Source: Ctenosaura bakeri (taxonomy: Eukaryota > Chordata > Lepidosauria > Squamata > Iguanidae). From it: a stretch of 64,000 nucleotides of DNA. Below are positions 34,077-44,624 of the stretch, piece by piece. A model generated the notes under the pieces. It saw nothing but the letters and a program-made list of their open reading frames with translations, was not told the DNA's origin and did not search any database. The stretch covers positions 1 to 64,000 of the forward strand of contig CAOLHI010001438.1 in the NCBI GenBank assembly GCA_948474755.1, written 5' to 3'. The position numbers and the translations under genes are program-made. Positions within the stretch are counted from its first letter, which is position 1, and every line of letters begins with the position of its first letter.

Positions 34077-34308
34077 AAAGAATTTGAATTCTTATACATG
34101 TCAATATCTTTACCATTGTCACGCTTGTATATTCTAAATTAGTTTTTTTCTCTCTGGTGTTAGGCATGTATAAATTAGTGAGTAATGAATGAAGCTGGCT
34201 TACATTTTTTTGAAGGGAAATGATGGAGTGATATTTATTTCTCCATGCAAATTACAAAGCATCATAAGTTAGAGTTATTCTTATGCAACTATAAATGACT
34301 AATTTACA

Positions 34309-34375
34309 GTGAAGTCTTATGTATACCTACTCAAAAGTGTGTCTCACTAGGTTCAGTTGTACTTCCCAGTAAACG
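34309..34375. repeat. Short repeat, second copy (reverse)
   Basis: AAGTCTTATGTATACCTACT followed by CAAAAGTGTGTCTCACTAGG. Reads as the reverse of the copy at 34002. Confidence 0.45.
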
Positions 34376-34399
34376 ATATAAATAATGATAAATGCCTGT

Positions 34400-35032
34400 A
34401 CATGCCTTCATAGTTCCAGTTTCTATGTATGGTTATGAAAGCTGGACAGCGAAGAAATCTGATAGGAATAAAATCAACTCATTTGAAATGTGGTGCTGGA
34501 GGAGAGTTCTAAGGATACCATGAACTACTAAGAAGATAAATAAAGAGGTTCCTAGAGCAATCCAGGCCTGAACTCTCCCTAGAAGACAAGATGACTAAAC
34601 TGGCCATTTCCGCACTAGACTGTTAATAGCGCTATGATTCCACTTTAAAAATCCTATGGAATCCTGGGGTTTGCAGTTTAGGGAGGGGCCAGGTGGCCCC
34701 TCCCAAAGCTACAATCCCCAGGATTCCATAGGATATTGAAAGTGGAATCATAGCACTATTAACAGTCTAGTGCGGAAATAGCCTAAGACTGTTGTGGTTT
34801 AGATATATCATGAGAAAACATGATTCGCTAGAAAAGGCAATAATGCTTGGTAGGGTAGAAGGCAGTAGAAAAGAGAAAAACCACATTGCAGATGGGCAAA
34901 CTCAATCAGAAAAGCCACAGCCCTGAATCTGGAAGACCTGAGCAGGTCTCTGGATGAGAAGGTGATTTGAATGTCTCTCATGCACAGAGTTGCCATAAGT
35001 TGTAGTTGACATGACAGCATTAACAACAAAAA
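34400..35032 (+). pseudogene. Bov-B LINE 3' part interrupted by a foldback MITE
   Basis: Parallel to 27060-27483: TTTCTATGTATGGTTATGAA, GAAATGTGGTGCTGGAG, ATGACTAAACT, then after the insert ATCATGAGAAAACATGATTC, and a 3' end with GCCATAAGTTGTAGTTGACA and AACAACAAA. Only the C-terminal region survives, and stops break the frame. Confidence 0.8.
34602..34783. mobile_element. Foldback MITE inside Bov-B, 182 bp
   Basis: The arms are almost perfect inverted copies: GGCCATTTCCGCACTAGACT on the left and AGTCTAGTGCGGAAATAGCC on the right, running inward through GATTCCACTTT and GGAATCCTGGGGTTTGCAG to a short centre. Comparison with the uninterrupted Bov-B at 27245-27275 fixes the insertion site between GACTAAACT and AAGACTG. 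Confidence 0.88.
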
Positions 35033-35068
35033 ATGATATCAGATTGCAACCTGAATGTTTCAGACAGA

Positions 35069-35246
35069 GGCCATTTCCACACTAGACTGTTGTAGTGCTA
35101 TGATTCCACTTTCAACATGCTATGGAATCCTGGGGTTTGCAGTTTAGGGAAGGGCTGAGGCCCCTCCCTAAACTGCAAACCCCAGGATTCTATAAGATGT
35201 TGAAAATGGAATCATAGCACTACAACAGTCTAGTGCGGAAATAGCC
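35069..35246. mobile_element. Foldback MITE, 178 bp
   Basis: Left arm GGCCATTTCCACACTAGACT and right arm AGTCTAGTGCGGAAATAGCC, with the core ATGGAATCCTGGGGTTTGC and its complement. No convincing target duplication. Confidence 0.85.
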
Positions 35247-35252
35247 AAAGTT

Positions 35253-35402
35253 ATGCTTTTACACAGTTATGTGATTTAGGGAGGGGTATTTAGAATTCTC
35301 ATCCAGAGAGCTGTTTGGCCTCAGTAAACTACAAACCCCAGAATTCCACAAGATGTTCAAAGAGGAGTCGTAGCACTATAACAGTGTAATGTGGAAATAG
35401 CC
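35253..35402. mobile_element. Foldback MITE variant, left arm shortened
   Basis: Begins six bases after the preceding copy. It has a reduced left arm (TTTTACACAGTTATGTGATT) and a full right arm ending GTAATGTGGAAATAGCC. The centre includes GAATTCTCATCCAGAGAGCT, the extra block also found in the Helitrons. Confidence 0.65.
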
Positions 35403-36338
35403 TTAGTTCTAGTATCATAATAAATCAAGTGCTTTGCACAATTTTCTTTTTTAATGTTGAAGACTGCTTTTTTCTCAGACATATTCTCCAACGTTTCACA
35501 GATGAAAACGAAGAGACATGCAGCCAAGTAATATCAGAATCTGGTCAAGATGGCAAAAATTATTAACAAGGAAAACCACACAAACTAGAAAAGGCTGCAA
35601 CAGTTTGTTTTGTCAAAATCTACTGAAAAGCACAAGATTCCAATACCACCTTTCCTCTCCCCCTCTTCCCTGAGTTAATCAAGTACAAACTGCTTTTGCA
35701 CTTTTACCTCAACAGTTGAAGTAAGCTAGGATGCTGCATATTTACAGTGTGCATGTTTGGGGGGGGGAGTTCTGAGTGGGGGGAAGGTGGAGCCAAAGCA
35801 ATAGATTGCAGTTAGATGTTCTTTTTTTAAAAAAAATTGGACACATTTTTGCATCAAAAATGCAAAGCATATCTCAACTCTAGTATTTATTCAGGAGTTA
35901 ATTCTAGTAATGGCTTTCAGGCATGCAGAAGCACAGCTTTAGCCTACATTGTCTATTCAGGAATAAGCCATATTTTAGCAGTATTCCAGGCTGCAAAGCA
36001 CAGTCCAGTCCCATGCAAAATCTTTCCAGGCTTTTACCACTTCTTCTTTCTGATCACTGATTAGCAGGGGAAACAGCAACAGAAGCTTGTAGGCTGGCTG
36101 GCATAACACATGGCCACTCTCAGCTCATGGGGTGGAGATTCTCCATCCTTTGTGCGGATGCAGAAAATGCTCAATTAGTTCAGCCAACTGTTTGATTTAA
36201 TGTAAGGCACGTTCCTCTATTTTAGCCAAAGACAGGACAATAGCAATTTTGATCGTAGGCTCTTTCTCTGCCTATAAGCATCTGCTGTAACATAACATTT
36301 ACATCACAGCAGTTCTTCCATAAAGGAACCATGCTGAC
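35403..36338. other. Unassigned DNA
   Basis: No gene seen. A G-run lies at 35759-35768 and a T/A run at 35822-35837. Confidence 0.5.
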
Positions 36339-36769
36339 TGTTACTGCGGTCCAGGCCTACCCGGAGATAGCACTCGATATCGCTTTGATATCAAACCATT
36401 TGGCTTTCCTCTGCCACCCCGCTCCACGTGTTTGTGAGGCCTCCAGACAAGCACGTAAACAGACACAGCCGATAATTGCTGGACTTTCCATTCTCCACCC
36501 AGGCAGGCCAGACAGAGCCAATTCGTCGCTTCGGGACCTCTCCGGCAAACACCTCATTGCATATGCGTGATACTAACAAAGGCTCCCTCACCCGAGCAGG
36601 TAACCTGACAAAGCTGTACTAAGCGCTCCATATTTGCATACTGGCTACACTATTGTTAATTCGGCTCTAAGTCAATCATGCTAAAACCTGACCTTTCCAA
36701 AGCTTTGTCCCGCTCCTAAAACTCATTGTTCTCACCAAGTAAGGTATGGCCTGCAGTCACAATTCACCC

Positions 36770-36776
36770 TATAAAA
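36770..36776 (+). promoter_or_regulatory. LTR TATA box
   Basis: TATAAAA, about 250 bases upstream of the polyadenylation signal and within the solo LTR. Plus-strand orientation of the LTR is inferred from this pair. Confidence 0.7.
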
Positions 36777-37027
36777 ACCCTTGATTCTGAGACCGTCCTC
36801 GGATTGCTCCCGAGTTCCAGACTGCCTTGCTGCTGCTTTGTTCGGTGAGCTCCCCTCAGTGAACTGCGCTGAGCTTCTTCCCTGCACCCCAACGTCACTC
36901 TCAAGGTCCAGGACTACGAGACAGGTGTCATATCACCCATTTCCCTCTGAAAATCCCTAGTCCAAGTCAATCTCTAATTTCTTAGTTAGCTGTGTGACTG
37001 TGGTGTCTTTAATATTTGTCTGAATCT

Positions 37028-37033
37028 AATAAA
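37028..37033 (+). promoter_or_regulatory. LTR polyadenylation signal
   Basis: AATAAA followed by a T-rich stretch (CTTCATTTTTATTACTTT). Confidence 0.7.
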
Positions 37034-37232
37034 ACTTCATTTTTATTACTTTAAACCGTCTGACTGCTTGACTGACCTGACCCCGTAAACACTGGGTTGC
37101 AAAATCCTGCTAAGTTACCCTGCCTCTTGCTAGCTTTTGTGAGTGCTCCAGCTAAGTTTTCCCAAAGTTGTGTTGTTGTTTGGTTATTTAGGTGTCCCTC
37201 CCGGGACCCCCAGAGATCAGGGTAACACTGAC

Positions 37233-37574
37233 CCTTGGACACTTAATGGCTTCTGTTTAGCAAGGGAGCTTCTCATGCAGAAGCAGACTTGCACGCTGCA
37301 GCCTATGCTGGCTGAGTATTTCCATCACCATTGTAATGTGATGCCTATTGTGAATTCTCTGATGTAAATAAGGACATACATCTGCCGGTCTTGATGGAGT
37401 TGCTTGACCTGATGTAAATAATGATGCGTATTCCCATCCAAACTCCCATGATTGGGGACCAAACTTTGGAAGTAACTAGTGACTTATAATTCACTCCTTT
37501 CCCCATTAATGAAGGTATAAATAAGCATCTCCACATTGGCAGGTTTGACCATTGTGTATTTGAATACTCACAAG
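37233..37574. other. Unassigned DNA
   Basis: No gene recognised between the LTR and the minisatellite. Confidence 0.5.
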
Positions 37575-38080
37575 GCGTGTGTGTGCCTTCCCCCCATTCT
37601 TCTCTTCCCACTTCCTTGCGTTTTACTGGGCATAGAGAAGGAAGGCAAGCCCCTGAACAAAAGGCAAGGGAATGGGGAGAGGCGTGCATGTGCCTTCCTT
37701 CTCAGCCCCAGAGTACCCCTCCCATTCACTTGCTTCTGGCCCTTGCACTGAGAACTCATGCCAAAGCAAAAAGGAATTGTGCAAGCCTTCCTTCCAGAGT
37801 TCTCCCTCCCATTGCCTTGCCTCTGGTCCCAATGCTGAGGATACATGCCAAGACAAAAGCAAAGGGTAGGGAATGGGGAGGAAGGCTTGTGTGAGCCTTT
37901 CTTCTCCCCTCTGGAGCTCCCCCTCCTGTTCCCTTGCCTCTGACTCTGGTACTGAGATGCACCCCAAGGGAAAATAGAAGGGAATGGGGAAGAAGGCTCA
38001 CATGAACCTTCCCTTTCCCCTCCAGAGCTCTCCCCATTCCCTTGCCTCTGGCCCCCGTGCACAAAAGGCAAGGAAATGAG
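37575..38080. repeat. Diverged minisatellite, units of about 85-120 bp
   Basis: Four to five diverged units share CTTGC(C/T)TCTGG, TGCCAAG-like and GGGAATGGGGAGGAAGGC blocks (markers near 37729, 37813, 37934 and 38041). This explains the long but low-complexity frames on both strands over the region, which are not genes. Confidence 0.7.
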
Positions 38081-38099
38081 ATGGAGGAGCCCTGGAAGG

Positions 38100-38201
38100 G
38101 AACAGGAGGGAGATCATAGGGAGAGTTATTCATGGTTTTCCCACTTTCATGAGCGTTCTGCACCCTGAACCCTCATGAAAGTGGAGGGGCTGCTGTACAT
38201 T
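38100..38201. mobile_element. Tigger/mariner-like right end
   Basis: CCCTCATGAAAGTGGAGGGG and CTGCTG|TA resembles a Tigger-like terminus next to a TA. The matching left end was not found; it may have been replaced by the minisatellite. Similar wording (CCACTTTCATG, CCCCTGTGAAAG) recurs at 41646-41690. Confidence 0.4.
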
Positions 38202-39337
38202 GTGACTAATTTAATGAGGGAGAACATCATTCCTCTAATGATATATACTTGTAACTGTTCAATTACATTAGCGTAGTTGTGTGGCCTCACTAAATGAACC
38301 AGTTGAACCACTGAACAACTATCATGTGGTGCAAATGCTGGTCCATGTTTTGCCTAGTTAGAGAAGAGCAGAATGTGTTTTGTACCACAAGAAAGTGGCT
38401 GGTAACATTCAGATTTTTAATAAATAATTTTAAAGGTAACTCAAAGTCACAATTTCAATTACTATTGAGACATAAGAAACTGAAGAGTTACTTTTTAAAA
38501 GCAACATTAACAGGAACTACTTTGGGGTGCCAGAACTATAATAGGAACAAATTACATTTAAAAAGTAACTCACTACACTCTGTTGGAGGTCGTACCTTTA
38601 GCAGCCGGACAAAATGTTTTCTTTGAAATTAAGGAGTGCTTTTGCATCCTTGAACTCTAAATTCATTGAGAACTCAGCGAAGAGATGAAGTAAGGAAAGG
38701 GAGTGACAGTCGTCAGTGATCAAAACCTCAAGATCCAGCTAGGTTTTTCTTTCTCTTTTTTGAAAACCTTAATGCAACAGAGTCAGATTTCATCATTATA
38801 TTCCTCAAGGAATAAAATATAAATTGAGCTTCCATGTTAATGCAAACTGGCTTTGAAATCAGGAGGCCTTGGCTCCAAAATATGAGAAGTTGGCATGCCC
38901 AGTGGAAATGCTGTTCAAAGAAGTTCAAAGCAGGAATGGGAAAAGCAGGTTTTGGTGTTCTGGAAGAATAAACAAACCCTCTCTTTTAGCAGCACATACA
39001 TTTCACCTCTATGAATGGGTACTTAAAGAATAATGAATGTTAAAAGCAGCTCAGAACCTTTTTGAAGTTTTTTATTTTAAAGTGTCTGTGAAAAATATCT
39101 ACATAGCAACTAATGTGTGAAATATCTTTTTCCCCTCCTGCAGCAGAATAATGTGGAAATCCAACTACTTTTTTTTTACTTTACAGGCTTGAAAGAAGAA
39201 GTCTATCAAGCTGGTTGACAAAACATATTTTTCAGAATGATACATTCTTTAATTTTAGCTGACTTTATCAAATTGAATGTCTGAGCAAAAAGTCAGAAAA
39301 ACAAAACACATCATTTTAATTGTAAACAATACTGAAG
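38202..39337. other. Unassigned DNA with a hAT-like fragment
   Basis: Within 38434-38585 are TAACT/AGTTACTTTTTAAAA motifs typical of a hAT family. 38272-38420 resembles 21108-21290. The rest is unrecognised. No gene. Confidence 0.4.
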
Positions 39338-39576
39338 CAGGACCAGCCCAAGACATTTTGCTGCCTGAAGGAAAGAGGAAACAGCGCTGCCTGCATCATT
39401 CGAGGGGCATCGTCACCAAAGCCAGCCATGCTATTTGGTCACATGAGGGAGAAAAATCCCACAAACATCTTTCCCATGATGATTACAAACTAACAATTTG
39501 GCAGATTTTTTGTGACATCCCAAATCTGCTGCCTGAGGCTACCATCCCATTCTGCCTAATAGTAGGGCTGGTCTTA
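39338..39576. mobile_element. hAT-type MITE, 239 bp, 8-bp TSD
   Basis: The ends CAGGACCAGCCC and GGGCTGGTCTTA are imperfect inverted repeats. Inner copies GCTGCCTGAAGG and GCTGCCTGAGGC also match. The flanks TACTGAAG (39330-39337) and TGCTGAAG (39577-39584) differ at one position. No transposase. Confidence 0.78.
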
Positions 39577-39796
39577 TGCTGAAGGACGTTCTTACCCACA
39601 TAATGTGTCTACCCACAAATCTAATCCCATACCTTAGCAGCAGGAGCACTAATATGGCCCTGTCAGAGGCTTCAATTCTTTGAGTGCTCTCTATATGAAC
39701 CTTCTCATTTGTGGTGTTTCTGGTGGGGCTACGTTGATCATCTTGATGTATTGTACACTAGTCTGAAATCTGATCTGATGAAAGGCAGTATAGAAA

Positions 39797-40308
39797 TCTA
39801 GTATATAAAAGTCAAAGTTTGTGAGTTTGTGAGTTTGTCTGTGTTGGGCAGGCGAAGACTCCATCATATGATTGGCTGAGTGAGACAAGAAGACCTCATA
39901 TGATTGCCTGGCTGTGAAGATTCTATGGAATCCTAGAGTTGGTAGCTTAGGGAGGGGCCTTTAGAATTCTCAGCCTGAGAGCTCTTGGGCCTCAGACCGG
40001 TTGCTATGGAGATGATGCCTAGCAGCAAGACCAGACCTAGCAGCAAGAAGGAGGAAGATAGTTTATTCCCTCAGAAACCGAACCTCTGTATGTTGACAAC
40101 TCTGAATACAAATTGTATTGGAGAATATGGGGGAAAGTTGCAGGTACTGGACAACACAGTTTGGCTAATTAGAGACACAGGATCTCAAACCTGTGTATTT
40201 CAACTGCATATAATTCCTAAAGTAAGGTAAGGTAATTCCTAAGGTATTTCTAACAAGTGTTATCTATGAGAAAATAAAATCCCAGACAATGCCAGGAAAA
40301 TATGCTAG
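39797..40308 (+). mobile_element. Helitron, non-autonomous, full-length copy, 512 bp
   Basis: 5' A|TCTAGTATATAAAAGTC (39796 on) and 3' CTAG|T (40305-40309). Contains the TTCTATGGAATCCTAGAGTT block (about 39920), AATTCTCAGCCTGAGAGCTC (about 39965) and the long right body. A small direct duplication (AGACCTAGCAGCAAGA) at about 40016-40046 makes it longer than the copy at 11954. Confidence 0.88.
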
Positions 40309-40398
40309 TATTGTATATAAATGAAATATAAAATTCCCAGACTAGATTACATATTATGACAAGATTCCCTGCAGATTGATAATATTAAGAGGGACCAG

Positions 40399-40578
40399 GG
40401 CCATTTCCGCACTACACTCTTATAGCGTGATTATTCCACTTTCAACATCCTCTGGAATCCTGGGGTTTGCAGTTTCGGGAGGTGCTGCTCGGCCCCTCCC
40501 GAAACTGCAAACTCCAGGATTCCATAGGATGTTGAAAGTGAAATAATCACGTTATAAGAGTGTAGTGTGGAAACGGCC
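40399..40578. mobile_element. Foldback MITE, 180 bp, CAG flanks
   Basis: A clean copy. Left arm GGCCATTTCCGCACTACACT, right arm AGTGTAGTGTGGAAACGGCC, flanked on both sides by CAG (40396-40398 and 40579-40581). The arms pair almost throughout, with a small CTGCTCGG-like centre. Confidence 0.88.
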
Positions 40579-40581
40579 CAG

Positions 40582-41079
40582 GTCTTAGTCTAGTCTGATG
40601 AGAGAAGATATTTCCTCAGCTGCAAGCAATGGTGTCCTGTATCAGTTGTGGTGGTTGTGATGTTGGCAATGGTGAGGACCTGGGCCAGATACAGCAGGGA
40701 CTTTGCAAGCTCTCGAAGTGAACTCTTCCAAGGTCCCAATCCATTGTGAGCATTTGCTCAGAACACTCAGTAAAAGTTGACCCCTTTGCCACCTTTCAGA
40801 GAAAATAACCCTGACAGGTAAGGGTGTAGATGAAGAACATTTTAAATGACAGAAGAGGAAAAACAGTAGATTGTGCAGTGTTGTGTTATCAAAGCACTCA
40901 TGAAATGAAATTTTAGACATGCTACCTTTTGGATGTTCCTTCTCCAACAAAAATGTCCATCCACTTCCATAGGGGAAATTATGTAAATATAAAATGCAAA
41001 CAGGATTCCAGATATAAGCTGGCATCCCATCCAGTGTTTACAATGTGATACACCAGACTAACAACATAGTAAATACACA
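40582..41079. other. Unassigned DNA
   Basis: No gene recognised. A frame of 127 codons on the minus strand (41025-40642) has no recognisable domain. Confidence 0.5.
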
Positions 41080-41690
41080 CTGCCCTCAACTTTCATAGAT
41101 TTAACTTTGATTATTTGTGAGTTTGTAGCTGTTGCTTGATGAGCAATGTAGCTATAGTTGGTGACAGTACTGTAACGTAATGATGGGGAATGGCTCTTGA
41201 AGCACCGCTCAATGAAGGAGCTGTGCACATGGAAGTCAAGAACTCTGCTACTCCAAAGGTGGGGGTATCAGGAAGCACTGTCTAAAAAGGGACTTCTCTT
41301 GCAAGTTCTTCATAGTTAGCAGGAAAAGAGAGGGGGAGGAGGATAAGCTGTCTGCCACTGCTGTCTTCTACCTGCCCCTGCAAGGATCTGGCGGGGGGGG
41401 GCTTTTTTAGGAGAAGGCTTGGAAACCAGCAAAGGCCACAGAGGTCTGCCAGAGGTGACCTCAGAGTGAGGTGTAGTTGTAGTGGTGGCAGCAGTGGCTG
41501 CTGCAAAAATCTCCTTAAAGGCTTTGCCCTTCTCTTCCTTCTACGGGAGAAAGATGGTGACATGGAAGGAGATTTTTGTAGCAGCAAACTCTGTAGCATG
41601 CATGTGTGGGAGGGTGCTAGAGATATTTGTGGGTTGTTTTTTTTCCACTTTCATGGAGATCCTGTGCCCCAACCCCTGTGAAAGTTTAGG
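41080..41690. mobile_element. Possible Tigger-like element, degraded
   Basis: The left end CACTGCCCTCAACTTTCATA (41080 on) and the right end CCCCTGTGAAAGTTTAGGAT (about 41671-41690) are rough inverted matches. The purine-rich interior recalls the region ending at 38201. Boundaries uncertain. Confidence 0.35.
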
Positions 41691-42329
41691 ATGAAATGTA
41701 CTGGAATTCACATTTATAGTTGTTCTGGCAATGCAAAAACTGAGAGTGCCCTGAAAACGCACCTCAGAAGCCAAGTCACTGCACCAGCTTATGGATTTCA
41801 GTGGCAAAGGGGAACAGGGTAGCAGCTGAAGAAGCATCTACCCCTCTCTTGGCAGCAAGTGCTTTCCAACATTCATGTTGCAATGGGCCTCACTGCTGGC
41901 AGAGGATGGGAGAGGTGGAATTTTGGGGGTCACACTGGGGGAGGTACCTACAATGACAGATCTCTATCATCATAGCTACAACTCCTGAGGCAGGATCTTG
42001 GCCACAGTAATCTATATTTCCAGAAGAACCTAATACCTATGAAGTAAACATAGTACGTTTATAAATATCTTCAATGTAAGATAAATCTACCAGTCATTAT
42101 GTCTTTAAATGATACCATAACACTTGAAATCAAGGGCTCAGCTACAGGAGAGCAAAAAAGGACTTTATCCCCCTGTAGGAATTCTGTCCCCACCATGAAA
42201 TACCTCCAGCCCCCAAATTTCTAGCATTGCAGAGAGAGTGAAACATTGCTGTGTTTGCATTCCCTTGGTAATGTTGCCTGCCCCTTTTTGGGGGGTGGGT
42301 GGGTGCCTAAACTGTATTTGAAAATGTAA
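41691..42329. other. Unassigned DNA
   Basis: No gene or repeat recognised. Confidence 0.45.
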
Positions 42330-42690
42330 AGTCGAAGGCTTTCACAGCCAGCATCCATAGGTTGTTGTGAGTTTTTCTGGGATTTGAGGCCGTGTTCTAT
42401 TAGTATTTTCTAATAGAAAATACTAATGCACTGTTATGCATATCCCCTGACTAACAATTCACCCTGGGGGATATCCCATTTAACAATAGGCCAAAACACA
42501 GACCAACTGTAACACATGCAAATTGCTCCCTCCCACCTAGGGACTACACAAGTATATATACTCTGTATCACTTCCATGCCACCAGAGCCTCTGAAGATGC
42601 CAGCCACAGATGCAGATGAAACATCAGGAGAAAATATTAATAGAACATGGCCTCAAAGCCCAGAAAACCCACAACAACCTATGTATTTGT
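42330..42690 (+). mobile_element. Penelope-like fragment in foldback arrangement
   Basis: The left arm (42356-42410, with CATAGGTTGTTGTGAGTTTT) is the inverted copy of the right arm (about 42632-42685, ending AAAACCCACAACAACCTATG). Between them are non-coding sequence and a hammerhead-like motif. Immediately after the left arm, 42402-42432 is a small perfect palindrome (TTAGTATTTTCTAATAGAAAATACTAA-type). I link this widespread amniote repeat to Penelope-like elements because of the ribozyme motif. Confidence 0.5.
42588..42628 (+). ncRNA. Degraded hammerhead-ribozyme-like motif
   Basis: CCT, CTGAAGA (42591-42597), a stem region starting TGCC, GAAA (42618-42621), C, ATC as putative cleavage triplet, and then AGG, complementary to the first CCT. 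That is the order stem I, CUGANGA, stem II, GAAA, short stem III, UH site. Stem II is damaged: GCC faces GAT where GGC would pair. Cleavage activity is therefore doubtful. Confidence 0.45.
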
Positions 42691-43861
42691 AAATCTTCAG
42701 CTGAATGTTTTAAGTTATTGCAATAGTAGAAATTTGAGGACTAAAGAAAATTTCATTTGTGGAGCAGAATTTTTTTTGGGGGGGCAGGGGGACAATGCCC
42801 TCATCTTATCCACTCTGTAGCTATATTCTTGCCTGACATTCTGATTTTATTCATTATCTGATTAATAATTCTCATAAGTGGACTAATAAAACAATGGTGG
42901 CATCAATTGCAAATATCAAAAAAACAAAAACAAAAAAAACAGAAAATCTTCTAAAAAATTATCCCATAGGAAGTATCATGGATGGAAATATTAATCAAAA
43001 ATCCTCCACAATAGGAATAGATTTGATATATTTTGTTGTCTGAAGCCTGACCCACAACTCCATGTTCACTGAAATGGCATTGGAACTTACTTCAATAGTG
43101 TCTATGGAAGAACATCTTCTACTACACCTTCAGCCAGAAGGGTAGCTTAGAGGGTATAAGACCCTTCTGCCAAGGAGTTCTGTCTAACACTTTCACCGCT
43201 GTGTCCCCCTGGATTTGACATTTGAGATGGTTCTCTTCCTCTAACCAATGGTAAACTCAATCCTGTGAACTACATAAGGGAACCTTTATTAATTTTTTCT
43301 TTTCCACATGTTTGGACTTTCAAGTCCAACCAGACCAGCCAGCAAAGCCAATGGTTAGGAATCCTGTATTCCATAATATTTGGGAGGCACCAGATCAGAT
43401 AGGGCATACAGATTTGTAAATGATTTCTTTTGAAGCCAGATACACAAACAGCTGGAGCTGTAATGGATATCATAATGTGGTATCACTGGTAATATGGAAA
43501 CAGCAAGACTGTGGTAACAAACATTTATTACCTCAGTAATGGAAAAGAGTTACCATCTCTTGTGGAACATTTGCACTCCTGTAATGCACAGATCTGTTCT
43601 CTTTGCATCCAAAAAGAACATTACTCAGTTCTTCAGTTTTAGCTACCCTGTAATCATTCCTTCTTCCCCAATTTTATTGGTTTTTTTTCTGATCATCCCT
43701 CAAAAATACTACTGCCCCCAAAGCACTGCCTATTTAACAGAGTGCTTAATTCGTTATTATAAACATGGTATTACTATGACTCAAAGAGTGCTTTCAAATT
43801 ATTTGAAGTCACAAATCACATTTGTTGATCAGTTCATGTTCGACCACAATATTATTATCCA
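42691..43861. other. Unassigned AT-rich DNA
   Basis: No gene. An AAAC-rich run lies at about 42917-42940. Confidence 0.5.
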
Positions 43862-43945
43862 CTGGCTGCAATCCTAGGCATACTTATTTGGCAGCAAATT
43901 TAGTTGAAATCAATTGGACTTACTACCCAATAAACATGGTACGAA
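43862..43945. repeat. Short repeat, third copy
   Basis: GGCTGCAATCCTAGGCATAC followed by GAAATCAATTGGACTTACTA. Same family as 34002. Confidence 0.45.
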
Positions 43946-44271
43946 TCAGAATGTATGTGTTCCCCTCTAATATTCACTTGGCAGAAAAGGCTGACATAAG
44001 CCATGGAATAATAAAATAACCATACACTCATCTCCAACCATTAAATGCTTGCTTGAATTAAAAAGAGTGTGGCTTAATGTGTCTTCCAGAAGACGCCTAG
44101 GCAGACTTCCAAAGAACGGAACGCCAAAGCACAAGAACAGAAGCACAGTTCTATGCCTCTCACTGTTCACAGCTGAAAGACAGGCTACTCTTGGTGGCTT
44201 TTGAAGAACAGGTGTTCTTTCTGCCAAATCTATGTTCCAAATCATTCAGCATTTTATAGAGACAAGACTAC

Positions 44272-44374
44272 AGCCATTTCTGCACTAGCCTGTTATAGTG
44301 CTATTATTCCACTTTCAACATCCTATGGAATCCTGGGAGTTGCAGTTTAGGGAGGGCCCTTTGCGGAAATCGCC
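44272..44374. mobile_element. Foldback MITE, right arm mostly deleted, TAC flanks
   Basis: The left arm (AGCCATTTCTGCACTAGCCT to GGAATCCTGGGAGTTGCAG) is complete. The right arm is reduced to TTTGCGGAAATCGCC. TAC flanks both sides (44269-44271 and 44375-44377). Confidence 0.75.
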
Positions 44375-44624
44375 TACTATTATAGTAGATGGGATGCTGG
44401 CTTCTGCACCACTGTTGTAACTCCTAAAGAGACTTTAATAGCATCTCCCCTTCAGCAGCGCCACCGTAGTTAAATCTTGGAAACTGCAAAAAATAGAGAG
44501 GATTTATTTGTTAAGTTAGTATCTCAACCTCCCTACACAGACTTTAGAGCAGCAATTAAACTTGACAACAATGCAAGGGAACTGACTAGGCTGAGGCAAA
44601 ACAAATTGCCCACAAACAAAGTGT

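Larger units (their letters stand above)
36339..37227. mobile_element. Solo LTR, 889 bp, perfect 5-bp TSD
   Basis: The ends TGTTAC and GTAACA are a 6-bp perfect inverted repeat (TG...CA). They are flanked by CTGAC at 36334-36338 and again at 37228-37232. It contains a TATA box (36770-36776), a following GC-richer R-like segment and an AATAAA signal (37028-37033) in plus-strand order. No internal retroviral or gypsy coding sequence lies on either side, so it is a solo LTR left after recombination. Several retained CpGs suggest it is not very old. A 5-bp duplication suits some retroviruses and many Gypsy elements; the class is undecided. No open protein is encoded. Confidence 0.88.

Noticed and set aside
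37575..38080. CRISPR-like array
   Set aside because: Units differ strongly, have no regular spacer pattern, and the genome is vertebrate.
37568..38163. Overlapping long frames on both strands (up to 167 codons)
   Set aside because: They come from the diverged minisatellite; several frames are open at once and the proteins are low-complexity.
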